Shown: piece by piece, positions 10,101 through 20,246 of the stretch
Layout of the letters: the number at the start of each line of letters is the position of its first letter
Position numbering within the stretch: the first letter of the stretch is position 1
Assembly (NCBI RefSeq): GCF_000142905.1
Contig: NW_013657668.1
Location: forward strand, 132,656 to 155,610
DNA: 22,955 bases
Source of the DNA: Thecamonas trahens ATCC 50062
Taxonomy: Eukaryota; Apusozoa; Apusomonadida; Apusomonadidae
Direction of reading: 5' to 3'
Translations under genes and position numbers: made by a program
Notes under the pieces: generated by a model
What the model was told of the DNA's origin: nothing
The model's database searches: none
The model's input: the letters and a program-made list of their open reading frames with translations, nothing else

Positions 10101-13100
10101 CCATCGGCCTCGGCCTTGCCCTTACCCTTGCTCTTGCTCTTGCCGCCATCAGCTGCATCGTCGTTGTCGTCGTCGTCGTCGTCATCATCCGAAATCGCAG
10201 CCCGCCGCACTGTCGACAGCGTCACCGACGACTCGTCGTCGTCCTTGGCGTCGGCCTTGGCGCGGGAACGGGCGACCTTCCGTCGGCGCTTCTCCTTCTT
10301 CTTCTCTGCCTTGCGGCGAGTCTTCTCGCGCTTGGCAAATGCCTTGCGACGGGCCTTGAGCGCCTTGCGCTCGGCTGGCGTCATCAGCGCCTCGTCCTTG
10401 TGGCGCGGGACGTAGAGTGTAAACAGAACAGCGACGCCGTCGGCGAGTGCGACGCCTGAAAAGTTAAGGCTTCGCGCAACCTCACCAAAGACCTCAAAGC
10501 GGACAGGCTCAAAGATGTCGGCAACCCAGGCGAGGGCACCAGAGGTGCGGCGGCCGGCGTACGACTCGCAAGCAGCCGACGGAACAGCCATCGGCCGCGG
10601 GTCGCGCCGCCACACAAACACATCGTGTCGCTTGCCGACCAGCCGCAGCCAGTTGCGCTGACTGGTCCGCTCAACCTCGACCGATTGCATCCGATGCTCT
10701 CCGACCGCCTTGGCACCAAACACAGCCTCGATTTCGGCGCTGGCGCCGACGTCGTCAGGCAGCAACAGCATTTGCTGCTTCTTGAGGGTAAACTCGCCGA
10801 GCTGGACGTTGATCTCGGTAACCACCTCCTTGGTCGTGATCCGCCGCAGCCACTCGACGTAGCTCTCGGCAAATGGTGCCCGCAGCGGGTCGGATGCTGG
10901 CTCGGCAACTAGTGGCGCTGCAGAGTTGAGCGCGAGCTCTGAGACCTCGGTGTCGGGCACAAATCGCCCGTAGCACCCTGTCCGTGTCAGTGATGACCAC
11001 GACCGCAGCGAGAGATTGGCCTCGACCATCTGCTTCTCCATCTCCAACAGCGAGCCCTTGAAGGTCATAACCCGGATGATGGTCTCCATGACCAGGTTGG
11101 CGGCGGCGCCGGCACCACTCAGCCACGCCACCACCTTGTTGCGATGCTTCTGGAAAAGGTCAAACATCTCCATCTGCGTGATCTGCAGCTCGCGGTTGAG
11201 AAACGCTTCTTTGTCGCGAAGTCCGGCGTTGCGCTTGTTCCGCTTGCTCCGCTTGACCCGCACCTTTTTCTTTCCAGACTTGCCCGTCTTGCCCGCCTTG
11301 TCGCTCTTGGCTCCACCCGAGCTGCTGCCACTGCTCGATGACTTGGCGTCGAGCGTCCAGCGGTAGTTGGCGTTAAGAAAGATCTGCGCCGAGAGGAGGG
11401 TGACGACAGCGGTGGCTCCGAGCTCCTCGCTCCGCACGTTCTTGAAGATGTACGCCAGGTGGGCGTGGATGACCGCTGCCACCGCGACCCGCTGATCCTT
11501 GACCAGGGCGCGGACCCGCCACTCCTCGAGCACCTTGAACAGCTCGCCGCGTGTCTTGCTCCGCACCTCCTCGAGCACACGGGTGTAGCTTGCCAGCGAC
11601 GTGCCGGCATCGAGGCTGAGGCCACGAACATGGGCCTGGGTCGCGGTTGCGGCCTCTGGCGCAACAGTGTTGGCGTCGAGGACAAACAGAACGTACTCCT
11701 CGATGCGCACAACAAGGCGAGTGATGTAGAGGATGACCAGCGCATGCTTGGAGTCATAGCGCCCTGTGTTGAGCTCCAGCGCGAGCTCGACAAGCCGCAA
11801 AACAGCGGGAAAGAGGATGTGCGGTGCGCAGACAAGCTCATTGAAAAGGAGACCGACTGGCGTCCGGAGATGGTCGCGTGTCGGCGGCGGGATGACAGTA
11901 GGGGCCGTCCGGGGCATGATTGCCGACTCAAAGGTGCCCGGCTCAAAGCAAGCCGCGTCAAGAACGTCCTGTAGCTCGGGCGCAGCGAGGGCCTGGATGC
12001 GAGTCTCGTCCGCAAAGAACGCAAGCAGTAGCGGAATCCGCATGTACGGTGCCGTCAGGTACTGCAGGAGCAGCTCGGACTCGTGCAGCGAGAGTCGAAG
12101 CCCAAACGTAGGCGGCTTCTTGAGATGCAGCACGTCGTCCTCGGTCTTGATCTTGCGGGCCAGCGACGACGAGTCCTCGAGCTGAGCGAGGACCGAGGGG
12201 TTGCCGGCTGATGGCGGCGCCCGCGGGACGAGGCCCGCAGCCACCCGTAGCTTGGATCCGACTGACGACGGCATCCACGATGAGATCTTCGAGAGTGCCC
12301 TGGCCTTGACGGTCGACGCGGCTACAGCCTCGGCATGTGGCTCGAGAACGCGCCGGAAGCCATTGACTTTGAGGTAGCCGTCGGCTTCGTGGTACGACCA
12401 GGTGAGCGTGGCGTCAAAGATGTCCCATGCTCGGACCTTGGGCAGCGCGCTCGACGACGGCACCATAAGCAGCTTGAAGAGGAAGACGATGTCCCTCAGC
12501 GCACCAAGCTCCGGATAGTGCACGAGGAGCTCGGGCGCTTGGCCGGTGAGGTAGTGCGGCGCGAGCTCGCGGGCGTATCCCATGTGGACTGCAATCTGGT
12601 CGATGAGGGCGGCTTCGCCGGCGCCAAACGCGTTCGAGGCGTTAAAGGCAAAGACCTCATGGCCGGGTGCGAGAAAATTCTCCCATGCCGTAAAGTAGTC
12701 GAGGACAGCGGTCCGCGTGGCTGCTGCTACCGGGTTGACAAACAGCATAGACTCGGACTCAATGCCAAAGTGGCCAATGGTGAAACCGTACGGGGTGATC
12801 GGGCCGGGCGCCGACCCCGAGTAGTGTGCGGCGAGCTGCGATGGTGCGTCCCAAGCCGTCCGCCGCATGACCGCGTCGGCGATGGCGGCCATGGCGCCGA
12901 GTGTCAAGATGCGCGTGGCGTCAAACGAGGCCGTGGCCCGCAGCGAGAGCGCAGCGACCGAAAAGTGCGATGCGAGGAGCGAGACAAGCTCAAGGAGCTC
13001 GTTCTGGGTCTCGCGCCGGATAGGAAGGACTCGCCAGAAGCAAGTTGATGGCGGCGGGGCAAGGCTGGCATCGGCCTTGACCTGCACCAGCCACGCGAGG

Positions 13101-15154
13101 TCGGCCTCGGTCGGCGGGACCGGGACCGGGAGGACGGTGGTGAAGAGCCATGAGACAAGCGCGGCTCGCAGCGCATACGAGTTGGGCACCACGCTCGCCT
13201 GATTAGCGAGGAGCGCACAGACGTCGACTGCGGCGCGCATGGCCACAGCAGCCTCATGCATGTCGCCAACAGCGTCGGGGACCGACGTAAGTTCGACCGG
13301 GCGGATGATAGGCGGCTCGCGGGGGTGGCCGGCGAGACTTGACGTGTCAAACTGACGCATGAAGCGACCAAAGAGCGAGAAGCTATTGACAAGCGCGGGC
13401 GAGTCGATCGAGACCAGGGGGATGTTGTTCTGCGGCGCGGCATGCGCCGCAGCGTCGAGAAGCATCGAGACGATCTTCTGGACGCCGCGCAGCTGGGCGG
13501 CGGTGAGGGTAGTGGCAACCGGGGTGGCCGGCGCAGCTGCCGCCGCTCCCAGGCTCTGATCCGCGGCGGCACCGACCCGAATGGTGCCCTGGGCCTTGGA
13601 CTTTTTGCCAAACTCCATGGTCTCGGCTTGGGTGAGGAGACCGGCGCCGCGGGCGAGCTGCTCGCCGATGATGGAGAGCATGACCGACTCGGACGAGTTG
13701 AGCACCAGCGCGTCAGCAGCAGCGAGCGACTGGGCCATGTGAGTCCCGAGAACATACCGGAGGAGAACGTCGGTGTACGAGGCAAACGGTGGCGAGTGGG
13801 TCATCAACAGCAGGGCCTGGCGCATGGCCACCCACACCAGGTGGGCGCCAAACGGGTCGGTGCCGCGCGGCAGCGCCCGCCACTCGGCCGTCTCGGCCGT
13901 CACGTTGGCCATTAGCGGCCGCTCGTTGAGGAACGGCAGGAGAGCCTCGTACAGCTGCGCCGGACTGTGGCTGTCAGCCGGCTGGAGCAAGCCGCGGAGG
14001 GCGAGGAACCAGAACGCCGCATCCTCCACCTTGCGCGCCGGCACGTCGTCGAGGGTGAACGCGACCGAGTACGCAAGCTCGGCGGTCGGGTTCCGCGCCG
14101 TCACTGGGTGGTACTCGAGGCCAGCGCCGACGTTGCACACCGAGAACTTGTACGTCTCGCGCGAGACCTTGAAGACCACAAAGAGCAGGTACGAGCCAGC
14201 GCCGCTCGACAGGCGCCAGCCTGATGGCACAAACACAAGATCGTTGGCTGCCATTGACCGCAGTCGCGACGTGAGGCTTGCCAGCAGGCTTGCCACCCTC
14301 GGCTCGGGTACATACGGCCACGCCGCCGCGGCTGCTTTGGCCGCCGCCTTTTTGCTTGCGACCGGTGGCGCCGGGAAGGTTAGCTTGAGCGGAAGCTTGG
14401 CCAGAGGCACCGGCCGGGCCGGTGCCACTGTATCGATGGCGGCGGCAACCTCGGTGGCAAAGCCGATGCCGGCCGCCATGCCGTCGACGACGGGTTGGCA
14501 TGCTGCCGCATGCTCGGGCCAGGCCTGCGCCAGCGCCGCAAGCGATGCGCGAAACAGCTCCATTGTGGCAATGAGCGGGTGAAGATGACGCTTGCGCTCG
14601 CCGCGCGGCGCGTCCGAGGCAATGAACGGATCGGCGAAGAGGTCGACGACCGCAGGATGCCGCCAGAGCCGATCCAGGTGCGGAAGCGGAGCCGACCCGC
14701 CGCCGCTCTCGGCACCGCCTGCAGCATCCAAAGCGAACCGCGGGATGTCGCGCATGCCTCCGCGGCCCGACGACGAGCCAGATCGTGTCCGAGTCTTGGC
14801 CGGGCCGAGAGTCTTGCGCTTGATAGCCCGAACCGGCGCTGGCGCCGGCGCCGGCGCCGGTCCAGCAGCAGCAGCGGCTGGCAGCGCCCGCTTGAGCTCT
14901 GGAAGCGGCCGCGATGACGTCCGAGTTGACTTGCGACGCCCACGCGTGGGCAGCGGTCGCGGGGGGCGGCCGGCGGGCGGCGGCGCTTTGGCCTTGGCCT
15001 TGGCCGGACCGGGGGTTGAGGATGGTGTAGAGCTTGACGCAGGCGCGCTGGCCGAGCTGTCTACGCCATGGCTTGCGACCGAGATTGGCTCATGCGGTGA
15101 CGACGAGGAGACGTCGGTCGAGTCCGAGTCTGATCCAAATGGGTTGTGGGACAT
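1122..15154 (-). CDS. Giant DUF3638/DUF3645-type P-loop helicase-like protein, about 4,677 aa, with a -1 frame break
   Basis: One very long gene read in two frames. The 5' frame starts at ATG 15154 (MSHNPFGSDSD; the longer reading from 15166 would need GTG, and TGA sits in frame at 15212-15214) and runs to 5411. The 3' frame continues from 5411 to TAA at 1122-1124. Domains in joined numbering: a low-complexity Pro/Ala/Ser-rich N-terminus (1-140); a large alpha-rich region with the family-like PRG/WR block; Lys/Asp-rich disordered inserts (about 1270-1315 and 1590-1735); Walker A GAGKTT at 2876-2881 within QMIMGAGKTTVVAPLL; Walker B LLLDEVD at about 3036-3042; the DUF3645-like block AVPFVGKDVPSE across the break (K3248/D3249); a helicase-C-like segment (HTTGMD at 3552, RMRGIG at about 3585); a QE tract at about 3790-3810; two EF-hands (4168 and 4204); three F..VW/SIW motifs (4280-4440); and a KPLP then RG-rich tail. 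The family occurs in protists and fungi, and its biochemical role is unknown to me. 'Ubiquitinyl hydrolase' labels on relatives are not supported by anything I can see here. Family assignment is from remembered motifs, not a search. Confidence 0.85.
1125..1670 (-). repeat. K/P-repeat and RG-repeat C-terminal tail of the giant protein
   Basis: Coding low-complexity DNA. The protein here runs through QPSA repeats, then KPLPKPLPKPLPK and KPKPLVKPKPLAKP arrays, an A/P/T spacer, and ends in RGRGRGRGSGGRGRGRGRG before ESST. Such tails are typically disordered. The RG repeats resemble RNA-binding or arginine-methylated RGG tails, and the KPLP units offer SH3-type ligands. These roles are inference only. 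The DNA repeats (GGCTTGGGCAGC units at about 1440-1490 on the plus strand) create several long shadow frames here. Confidence 0.8.
1800..2320 (-). other. Three Vps62/VPS13-like F..VW...(S)IW motifs in the giant protein
   Basis: Near the C-terminus the protein contains FRQVWLSKGTG...SIWRG (F4280), FREVWRQRVGD...YVWRG followed by YAVLGMVATTSPQPPPVEA (F4368), and CVWDDEGTGG...GSIWVVN (W4432). The pattern F-x-x-V-W, Gly-rich turn, S-I-W-R, then Y.(V/S)LG(D/M)...PP is that of the Vps62-type repeats in VPS13-like lipid-transfer proteins. I see the pattern directly; the homology is inferred and the lipid-transfer function is not implied. Confidence 0.5.
2511..2654 (-). other. EF-hand pair in the giant protein
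   Basis: Two 12-residue EF-hand loops 36 residues apart, the normal spacing of a paired EF-hand. Loop 1 is DQDGDSVLTKAE (residues 4168-4179), with acidic residues at positions 1, 3, 5 and 12. Loop 2 is DLEGTGVVSFAE (4204-4215), with D1, E3, T5 and E12. Loop 1 is a canonical calcium ligand set; loop 2 is slightly degenerate but plausible. This suggests calcium sensing by the C-terminal part of the protein. Confidence 0.85.
3741..3794 (-). repeat. Gln-Glu dipeptide tract (CTCCTG/CTCTTG hexamers)
   Basis: On the plus strand this is an imperfect hexanucleotide array of CTCTTG and CTCCTG units. On the coding strand it encodes repeated Q-E dipeptides followed by EMEIEQEA, just after the helicase-C-like segment. 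I recall a similar QE run at this place in other members of the family, which would make it a family trait and not a random expansion. Hexamer repeats like this are prone to length change between strains. Confidence 0.85.
5411..5417 (-). promoter_or_regulatory. Putative -1 frameshift heptamer G GGA AAG
   Basis: On the minus strand positions 5417-5411 read GGGAAAG. In the incoming frame they parse as G GGA AAG, the X XXY YYZ form of a -1 slippery site. Reading GGA AAG, slipping back one base and rereading the G gives GAC next, so the protein goes from AVPFVGK directly into DVPSEASEF, the block expected in this family. Without slippage the frame runs 39 Arg-rich residues to a stop at 5291-5293 (3,287 aa). 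An alternative is a single missing G (GAAAGGAC reduced to GAAAGAC) in the sequence or the allele. Eukaryotic heptamers ending in G are usually weak, so this is not assumed to be functional. Confidence 0.45.
6029..6529 (-). other. P-loop NTPase core: Walker A (6512-6529) and Walker B (6029-6052)
   Basis: Walker A is GAGKTT within QMIMGAGKTTVVAPLLSLLL (G2876). The following ADGQQLVTQVVPGALLEFSR resembles helicase motif Ia of the DUF3638 family. Walker B is VLLLDEVDLLLHPLRSELNW, a DExD-type box (D3039-D3042). The A-to-B distance of about 160 residues fits an SF2/SecA-like helicase fold. ATP hydrolysis is therefore likely; substrate and translocation are unknown. Confidence 0.75.
9950..10400 (-). 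repeat. Charged low-complexity insert of the giant protein
   Basis: The encoded segment goes from a Lys/Arg-rich helix (about 55 residues, rich in RRK, EKK and KEK) to poly-Asp (GTC/ATC array at 10158-10190 on the plus strand), a KSKGKGK patch, and Gly-Ser dipeptides (CCCGAG array at 10020-10041). It is likely a charged single helix followed by a disordered linker. The basic patches could act as nuclear localisation signals, but this is only inference. Confidence 0.7.
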
Positions 15155-15494
15155 ACGGGTGACCACACGAGCGGTGAGAACCAGTTGGTAGTCCTGGTGG
15201 TAGTCCTGCCTTCAAGGTACCGCACCCAAGGTAGGTGTGTGGGCACTAGAGTGACTGTGAGTGCGTGTGCTGTAAGAGGGGAAGACACACGGGGAGGAAA
15301 GACAGGGCAAGAGTTTTCTGGTCTGCTCTCAGCCAGCGTGGCGTGTATGTGGCTGTGTGTGTGGTGTGCGTGTGTTTAGTATGCTGTGCTGAAGTTGAGC
15401 CAGTCGGTGGTGGTGTCGGCATGTGCGACCAGACAAAGCGAATGGCCACATCTCTCTGGTCTTTTTTGCTGGCTTTTGGGGGCTGTTGGCTGAC
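15155..15494. promoter_or_regulatory. Divergent intergenic region between the giant gene and the RasGAP gene
   Basis: 340 bases separate the ATG of the minus-strand giant gene from the ATG of the plus-strand C2/RasGAP gene, so both promoters must lie here. The stretch holds a direct duplication of GGTAGTCCTG (about 15187-15209) and GT/TG-rich DNA (15330-15400), and it is less GC-rich than the genes. No TATA box or other recognisable core element stands out. No convincing ORF or RNA gene is seen. Confidence 0.6.
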
Positions 15495-18400
15495 ATGTCG
15501 TCTTTGCCCACACGGGACGCCTCCAAGCGACTGCTGCACTCGCTCTATCTCAACGTGGCAGAGGTACGTTAGCTTGGAGATGGGAAAGCCAGCTGAGTTT
15601 GTGGTGGTAGGCAGGCTATATGGATGTACCGGAATCAGGGGTGATGCCGGTGTGTGTGTGTGTGGGAGGGGGGGGGGGGCACCCGCCTGGCGGCTTTGTT
15701 CTGGCGAAGCAAAGCCGGACGCGCCTTTTGCTGGCTCGATGCCTGCACTCGCCGGCAAACCCCTTCCATTTCTGCTGGGACTCACGCTTGGCGCATGGTG
15801 GGATGGTGCAGGCCAAGAATCTACCAGCTATGGACTTTGGTGGTACGTCTGACCCGTACTGCGTGGTGTCAGGCTTTGGCACCGGGGAGATTGTGCGGAC
15901 GCCGACGATCTACAAGGAGCTGAACCCGTTCTGGGGCTCCGAGTGGTCGTTTGATGTGGCGACGTTTGCGCAAAAGCTGCAAGTCATCGTGTTTGATGAG
16001 AACAAGAAGAAGGACGCTCCGATCGGCAAGGTTGTGGTGGCCTTTGAGGCGCTGCGCAACGGCGAGCTCCGCGAGCAGTGGTATCCACTGATGCCTGTCT
16101 CGACCAAGGACATGGACTTTGTGTCGGGCGTGGTCGAGCTTGAACTGCTCAAGACGCACTCGACGCTGTCTGTGAAGCTTGTGCGTGCGCGCGGGCTGGC
16201 GTCCAAGGACTCGAACGGGCTTTCGGACCCGTACGTCAAGATCCTCTTTGCCGATGCCGAGTACAAGACCGAGACCAAGTTCAAGACGCTCGATCCCGAG
16301 TTCCACGACACCTTCCAGTTTGGGCTCCCGTCGCCGGCGTTCTACTCCAAGACACTCATTCTCACCTTTTGGGACTACGACAAGCTCTCTTCGGACGACT
16401 TTATGGGCTCGATCGAGATCAATCTGGAAGACCTCGAGTTCTCGCGGCCGCTCACCCACTGGTTTGACCTCTCGCCGATCAACCACGCGGCGCAAAAGAA
16501 GAAGGGCGGCGGCAGTAGCAGCGGGAGCGGCGCGCACAAGGACCTTGGCTCTGTCCGGCTCAAGCTCAAGTACACGACCGAAGTCATTCTCGATCCCGTG
16601 CGGTACGACTCGCTGTTCAACTTTCTGGACCAGCCAGGCCTTCCGGACATTCAGGCGATTGGCAAGGTGACGCGCGAGCGCGAGCCGCTGGCCAAGGCGC
16701 TGGTGGCGGCATTTGCCGGGATGGGCAAGGCCATCTGGATGCTCCGCGAGCTGAACGCGGCCGAGATTGCAGCAACCGAGACGTCAAACATCATTTTCCG
16801 CGGCAACTCGCTGGCGTCCAAGACCAACGACATGTACCTGCAGCTGCTTGGCGGCGAGTACCTCCGGTCTGTCATTCAGGGCCACATCGAGCACATCTAC
16901 GCGTCGCCGCTCGACTTTGAGGTTGATCCGACGCGGGTCGACGACCCGGCGGTGCTTCCGACGCACTGGGCCAACCTCACGGCGCTTGTGGAGGACATTG
17001 TCGAGTCTGTTCTTGAGTCTGCCCCTAAGTTGCCTTCCCCGTTCAAGCACGTCTTTGCCCATCTTGTGGAGGCCGTCAAGGCACAGTTTCCCGGCGACGA
17101 CATCGTTCCCTACACGGTTGTCTCGGCCTTTCTCTTCCTCCGCATCATCTGCCCTGCCATCCTCGGGCCCAAGCTGTTTGGCCTCATGCCGGACCACCCA
17201 CAGCCGCGACAGTCGCGGACGCTGACGCTGGTAGCCAAGACGCTCCAGAACCTGGCGAACCTGGTCCACTTTGGGCCGAAAGAGCCATTTATGTCGCCGA
17301 TGAACGCCATCATTGACTCGTTCCTCGACGACATGCGCGAGTTCCTCACCGCAGTCTCGACGCCCGACCCTGCCGAGCTCAACCAGCCGCTGCATCTTGT
17401 GGAGCATGCTGCGGCTCCGAGCAATCTCGACTGGCCGCGCGACATGGCCAAGGTTCACAACCACTTTAACGCGGCACTGCCGGCGCTCGAGGAGCATGCG
17501 GACGAGTTTCCGGACCTTTCGCTCAACGAGCTCAAGAAGGTGCTCCGCGGCATCGACACCGCGGTTCTCAACGAGATTGCAAAGATGCCCCCGGACGAGC
17601 AGCATGATGCCATGGTCTCGCTCAACCTGCAGCCGCGAGAGGCGAACGGTGCAGACGACGACGTCGGCGAAGACTGCGCCAACGAGCGCGAGCTGCAGCG
17701 CTCGGTCGTCGGTGTGGAGCACATGGGTGCGATCGAGGCTGTCGAGCTGAGCGGGGCCTACGAGGTCGAGGACGAGCTCGCCGCGTTGGAGGCCGAGCTG
17801 ATGGGTGGCAGCGTGAGCGCGGATGCGGTGACGGCGGCGTCGGCGGTGACGGCGGCAGGTGGTGGGAGCGGGGGAGGCGCGGGGCCGACGGCAGCACCGA
17901 TCGATACCACCGTCGACGACGTTGACCGACTCGACGAGTCGAACATGATGATGTGGAACGAAGTGGTGGGTGCACCAAGCACGGCAAGTTTTGGAGACGT
18001 AGGCGGAGCTGCGGCGGGAGCAGGGGCTGCAGCTGGAGGTGAGCCCAGAGCCGGAGCACCGGCGGCGGCGGCGACTCTGGCCGCGACGACAGTGGCGGAG
18101 CGGCAGGCGCTGCCAATATACTCGACGGCGATGATGGAGGAACTGGCGCGGCGGCTGCTGGCGACTCAGGCGGCTACCGGGCCGGTCAAGGCGACGACGT
18201 ACGAGCAGCTCATGGTGCAACCGAGTGGGGGCACTGCCGGAAGCAGCAGCGGGAGCAGCAGCGGTCGACGGCCGTCAGGCGCTTCGCTCTTTGGCAGGGC
18301 TTCGGACGCGTCGGTGTCTACAGCCCGCGAGGTCGACGACGACGGATTTGAGGTGCCCAAGGTGGCGGTGCAGACACAGGTGTCGACTAAGACCTCGTTT

Positions 18401-19441
18401 GGTATGCCCGAGTTTGAGGGCATGGACGCGGAGCTCGAGACGCTTGTGGAGGAGATGAAGACCAAGCTGCGTGTGGAGAACAAGATCGTGTCCAAGATGT
18501 ACCCGGCGGCGTTTGCCGGATCGGAGGCAGTCGACTTTATTCTGCTTCTCACCAAAGGCCACGACCGCGAGCCTGCGCGGGCGATTGGGCAGCAGCTCCT
18601 CGACCGCAAGGTGTTCAAGGCGATCGACGTGATGGGTCCAGGCGCGTCCGGAACGTTTGTGGATGGCTACGCCTTCTACCAGCTGACGACCAAGCGCGAT
18701 GCTTCGATGCCTGTCGGGCTGCTCAACCTCATCGACCAGTTCAAGCTCAACGTGCCGCGCAAGCCCAAGGAGACGCGGCAGACGTACAAAGACGTGTTTC
18801 TCGGTTTCGATCTTGTCTCGTTCATTGTGACCGTCATTTGCAAGATGAATCCGGTGCGCGGACACGCGGTCAAAGTGGCGCAGGAGCTCTTTGCGCGCAA
18901 CATCATCGCCGCCCTCGACGGCTCGGACTCGTTCGAGGACGGCTATACGCACTACTACATTGTAGAGAACCCGGTGCCGGACCCGAACAGGGTGGAAAAC
19001 GTGCTGGACACGTGCGGCGAGGTGGTGTACTACCAGCCGGACGTCGAGTCGCTCTCGACGCGCGACAAGCTTGATCAGGCGGTGGAGGCGCTTACGGCGT
19101 GGGCGAACCTCGAGCTGCGGGCGTCCGAGTCGGGCGCCGCCATTTCCGGCCCGGTGGGCGATGCGCTCCGCGACGGCACGCTCCTCAACCATCTGCTGAC
19201 GGTCATCTCGCCGCACTACTCGGCGCTGCATGTGCTCAAGGACCAGCCCAAGTCGCGGGCCGACGAACTCGACAACATCATGCTCGTTCTCCGCTTCCTC
19301 CAGGATCAGGGCCTCGGCCTGGGCGACTTTCTTGATCCGACCGTCCCGTCCATGTATTCGGCCACAGCGCTCTCGCTCAACGAGGGCAATGTCATGACCG
19401 CAGCCGTGATCCTGCATGCCATGCGTCGGTTGGTACTGTGA
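15495..19441 (+). CDS. C2-C2-RasGAP-DEP-DEP-CH protein (two exons, 1,232 aa)
   Basis: Exons 15495-15563 and 15812-19441. The join turns LYLNVAE into AKNLPAMDFGGTSDPY, completing the first strand of C2A. Domains: C2A about 17-120 with acidic loop residues D31, D37, D85 and D91; C2B about 132-240 with D156, D162, D211, D213 and D219, so calcium-dependent membrane binding is likely, especially for C2B; RasGAP about 285-545. The arginine finger is R353 in IIFRGNSLASK, and R467 in FLRIICPAILGP stabilises it. Their 114-residue spacing equals that of Arg789/Arg903 in p120GAP. An Ala/Gly/Ser-rich linker (about 660-890) is followed by DEP1 (about 899-983, FAGSEAVDFI), DEP2 (about 988-1077) and a C-terminal CH domain (about 1108-1230, LRDGTLLNHLL and EGNVMTAAVILHAM). 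It should accelerate GTP hydrolysis on a Ras-like GTPase at membranes; the CH domain may link it to actin or other partners. The catalytic call is strong; the target GTPase is unknown. Confidence 0.9.
15564..15811 (+). other. Intron 1 of the C2/RasGAP gene
   Basis: 248-base phase-0 intron with donor GAG|GTACGT at 15563/15564 and acceptor GTGCAG|GCC at 15811/15812. The in-frame extension of exon 2 upstream to 15620 encodes Gly/Cys/Val low complexity unlike a C2 domain, whereas the spliced product has a perfect C2 start. A possible branch sequence (GACTCAC) lies about 30 bases before the acceptor. Confidence 0.88.
15650..15679 (+). repeat. (GT)n followed by a run of 12 G, inside the intron
   Basis: A TG/GT dinucleotide repeat (15650-15664) runs into GGAGG and then 12 consecutive G (15668-15679). 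It lies wholly in intron 1 of the RasGAP gene. It is a simple-sequence tract whose length may vary or be miscalled. Confidence 0.85.
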
Positions 19442-19615
19442 GCATTCTGGAGGATGATGAACAAAACGATGGTGTGGTTTTGGGGGAAGCTTGGTACTGA
19501 AGACGGTTTATCCCTTACGGTACGGAATGGACACATTTGTCCATCGCGCAAGCCGCGCTCCGCGACGCTCCACAGACGTCGCAACGTCCGTGAATGGTTG
19601 TAACACAGTAGTACA

Positions 19616-20191
19616 ATGTGTTCATGGCTGCCACAACAGAAAACAGTCGGCGATGCAGAGATGGACGCCGCACGCGGCGCACAAGGTCCGCGGCCGCCAT
19701 CGCTTACCAAAAAGCTTCCGGCCAGTGAGGCAGTTGCGTCACAAAGCGGCTTATTGGGGAAAGTGGTGATGACGAGCAGCCACTGCAGAGGTGCGCTTCC
19801 GCTTGCGCGACGGCGCGGACTTGACCGGCAAGCTCGTCCATCGCAAGACGTCTTCGCGCTCTCCCGTCCGGCCACTGCGTTCAACTCTGTCATGCTCTCC
19901 TCCCCGGTCGTCGGGGTCGTCAACGACAAGCTCCACACCGTCCGCTCCCGCCGCTCCTCCGGATCGGCGCCGTACGGCACCTCGTGCGCCTCGCCCAAGC
20001 TCCCAGGCCTCCGTCACCGCGACGGCAACTCGTCAGGCGGGCATCTACATATCGGCCGCCGTCACGCATCGGGCGCGCCTCCCACCTCAAGCCACAGGCC
20101 AAGCAGGCGTCCTGCAGCGTCGGCCGGTGACCTGGAAGTCAAGCATCATCGAGTTGTTCACTTTGAGACGCGCGACAACGCGTACCGCTAA
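19616..20191 (+). CDS. Possible hypothetical protein, 191 aa (weak)
   Basis: An open frame from ATG 19616 to TAA. I do not recognise the protein. The middle part (about 19866-20040: SVMLSSPVVGVVNDKLHTVR and following Ser/Arg/Gly-rich sequence) has C/G-ending codons such as GTC, CTC, AAC, GAC and AAG that match real genes nearby; the first 60 codons do not. It could be one exon of a small spliced gene, a fossil, or chance in GC-rich DNA. An overlapping minus-strand frame from about 19998 is open too, and shares third-position bias with it, so strand cannot be settled by composition. An ATG at 19661 is an alternative start. Confidence 0.25.
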   Translation: MCSWLPQQKTVGDAEMDAARGAQGPRPPSLTKKLPASEAVASQSGLLGKVVMTSSHCRGALPLARRRGLDRQARPSQDVFALSRPATAFNSVMLSSPVVGVVNDKLHTVRSRRSSGSAPYGTSCASPKLPGLRHRDGNSSGGHLHIGRRHASGAPPTSSHRPSRRPAASAGDLEVKHHRVVHFETRDNAYR

Positions 20192-20246
20192 GGGTCAGCA
20201 CTGTACACACGCTGGCGCAGCATTTCACTTGCACTTTCTGCCAAGC

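Noticed and set aside
15155-15166. Extension of the giant protein to 15166
   Set aside because: It would need a GTG start. The ATG at 15154 is the first in-frame ATG after a stop.
16784-19417. Long minus-strand open frames under the RasGAP gene
   Set aside because: Shadow frames with Arg/Val/His-rich composition and no recognisable motif, opposite a domain-rich coding frame.
19450-19500. Box C/D snoRNA (ATGATGA at about 19454, CTGA at about 19496)
   Set aside because: The boxes are about 40 bases apart, with no terminal stem and no convincing C'/D' boxes; likely chance.
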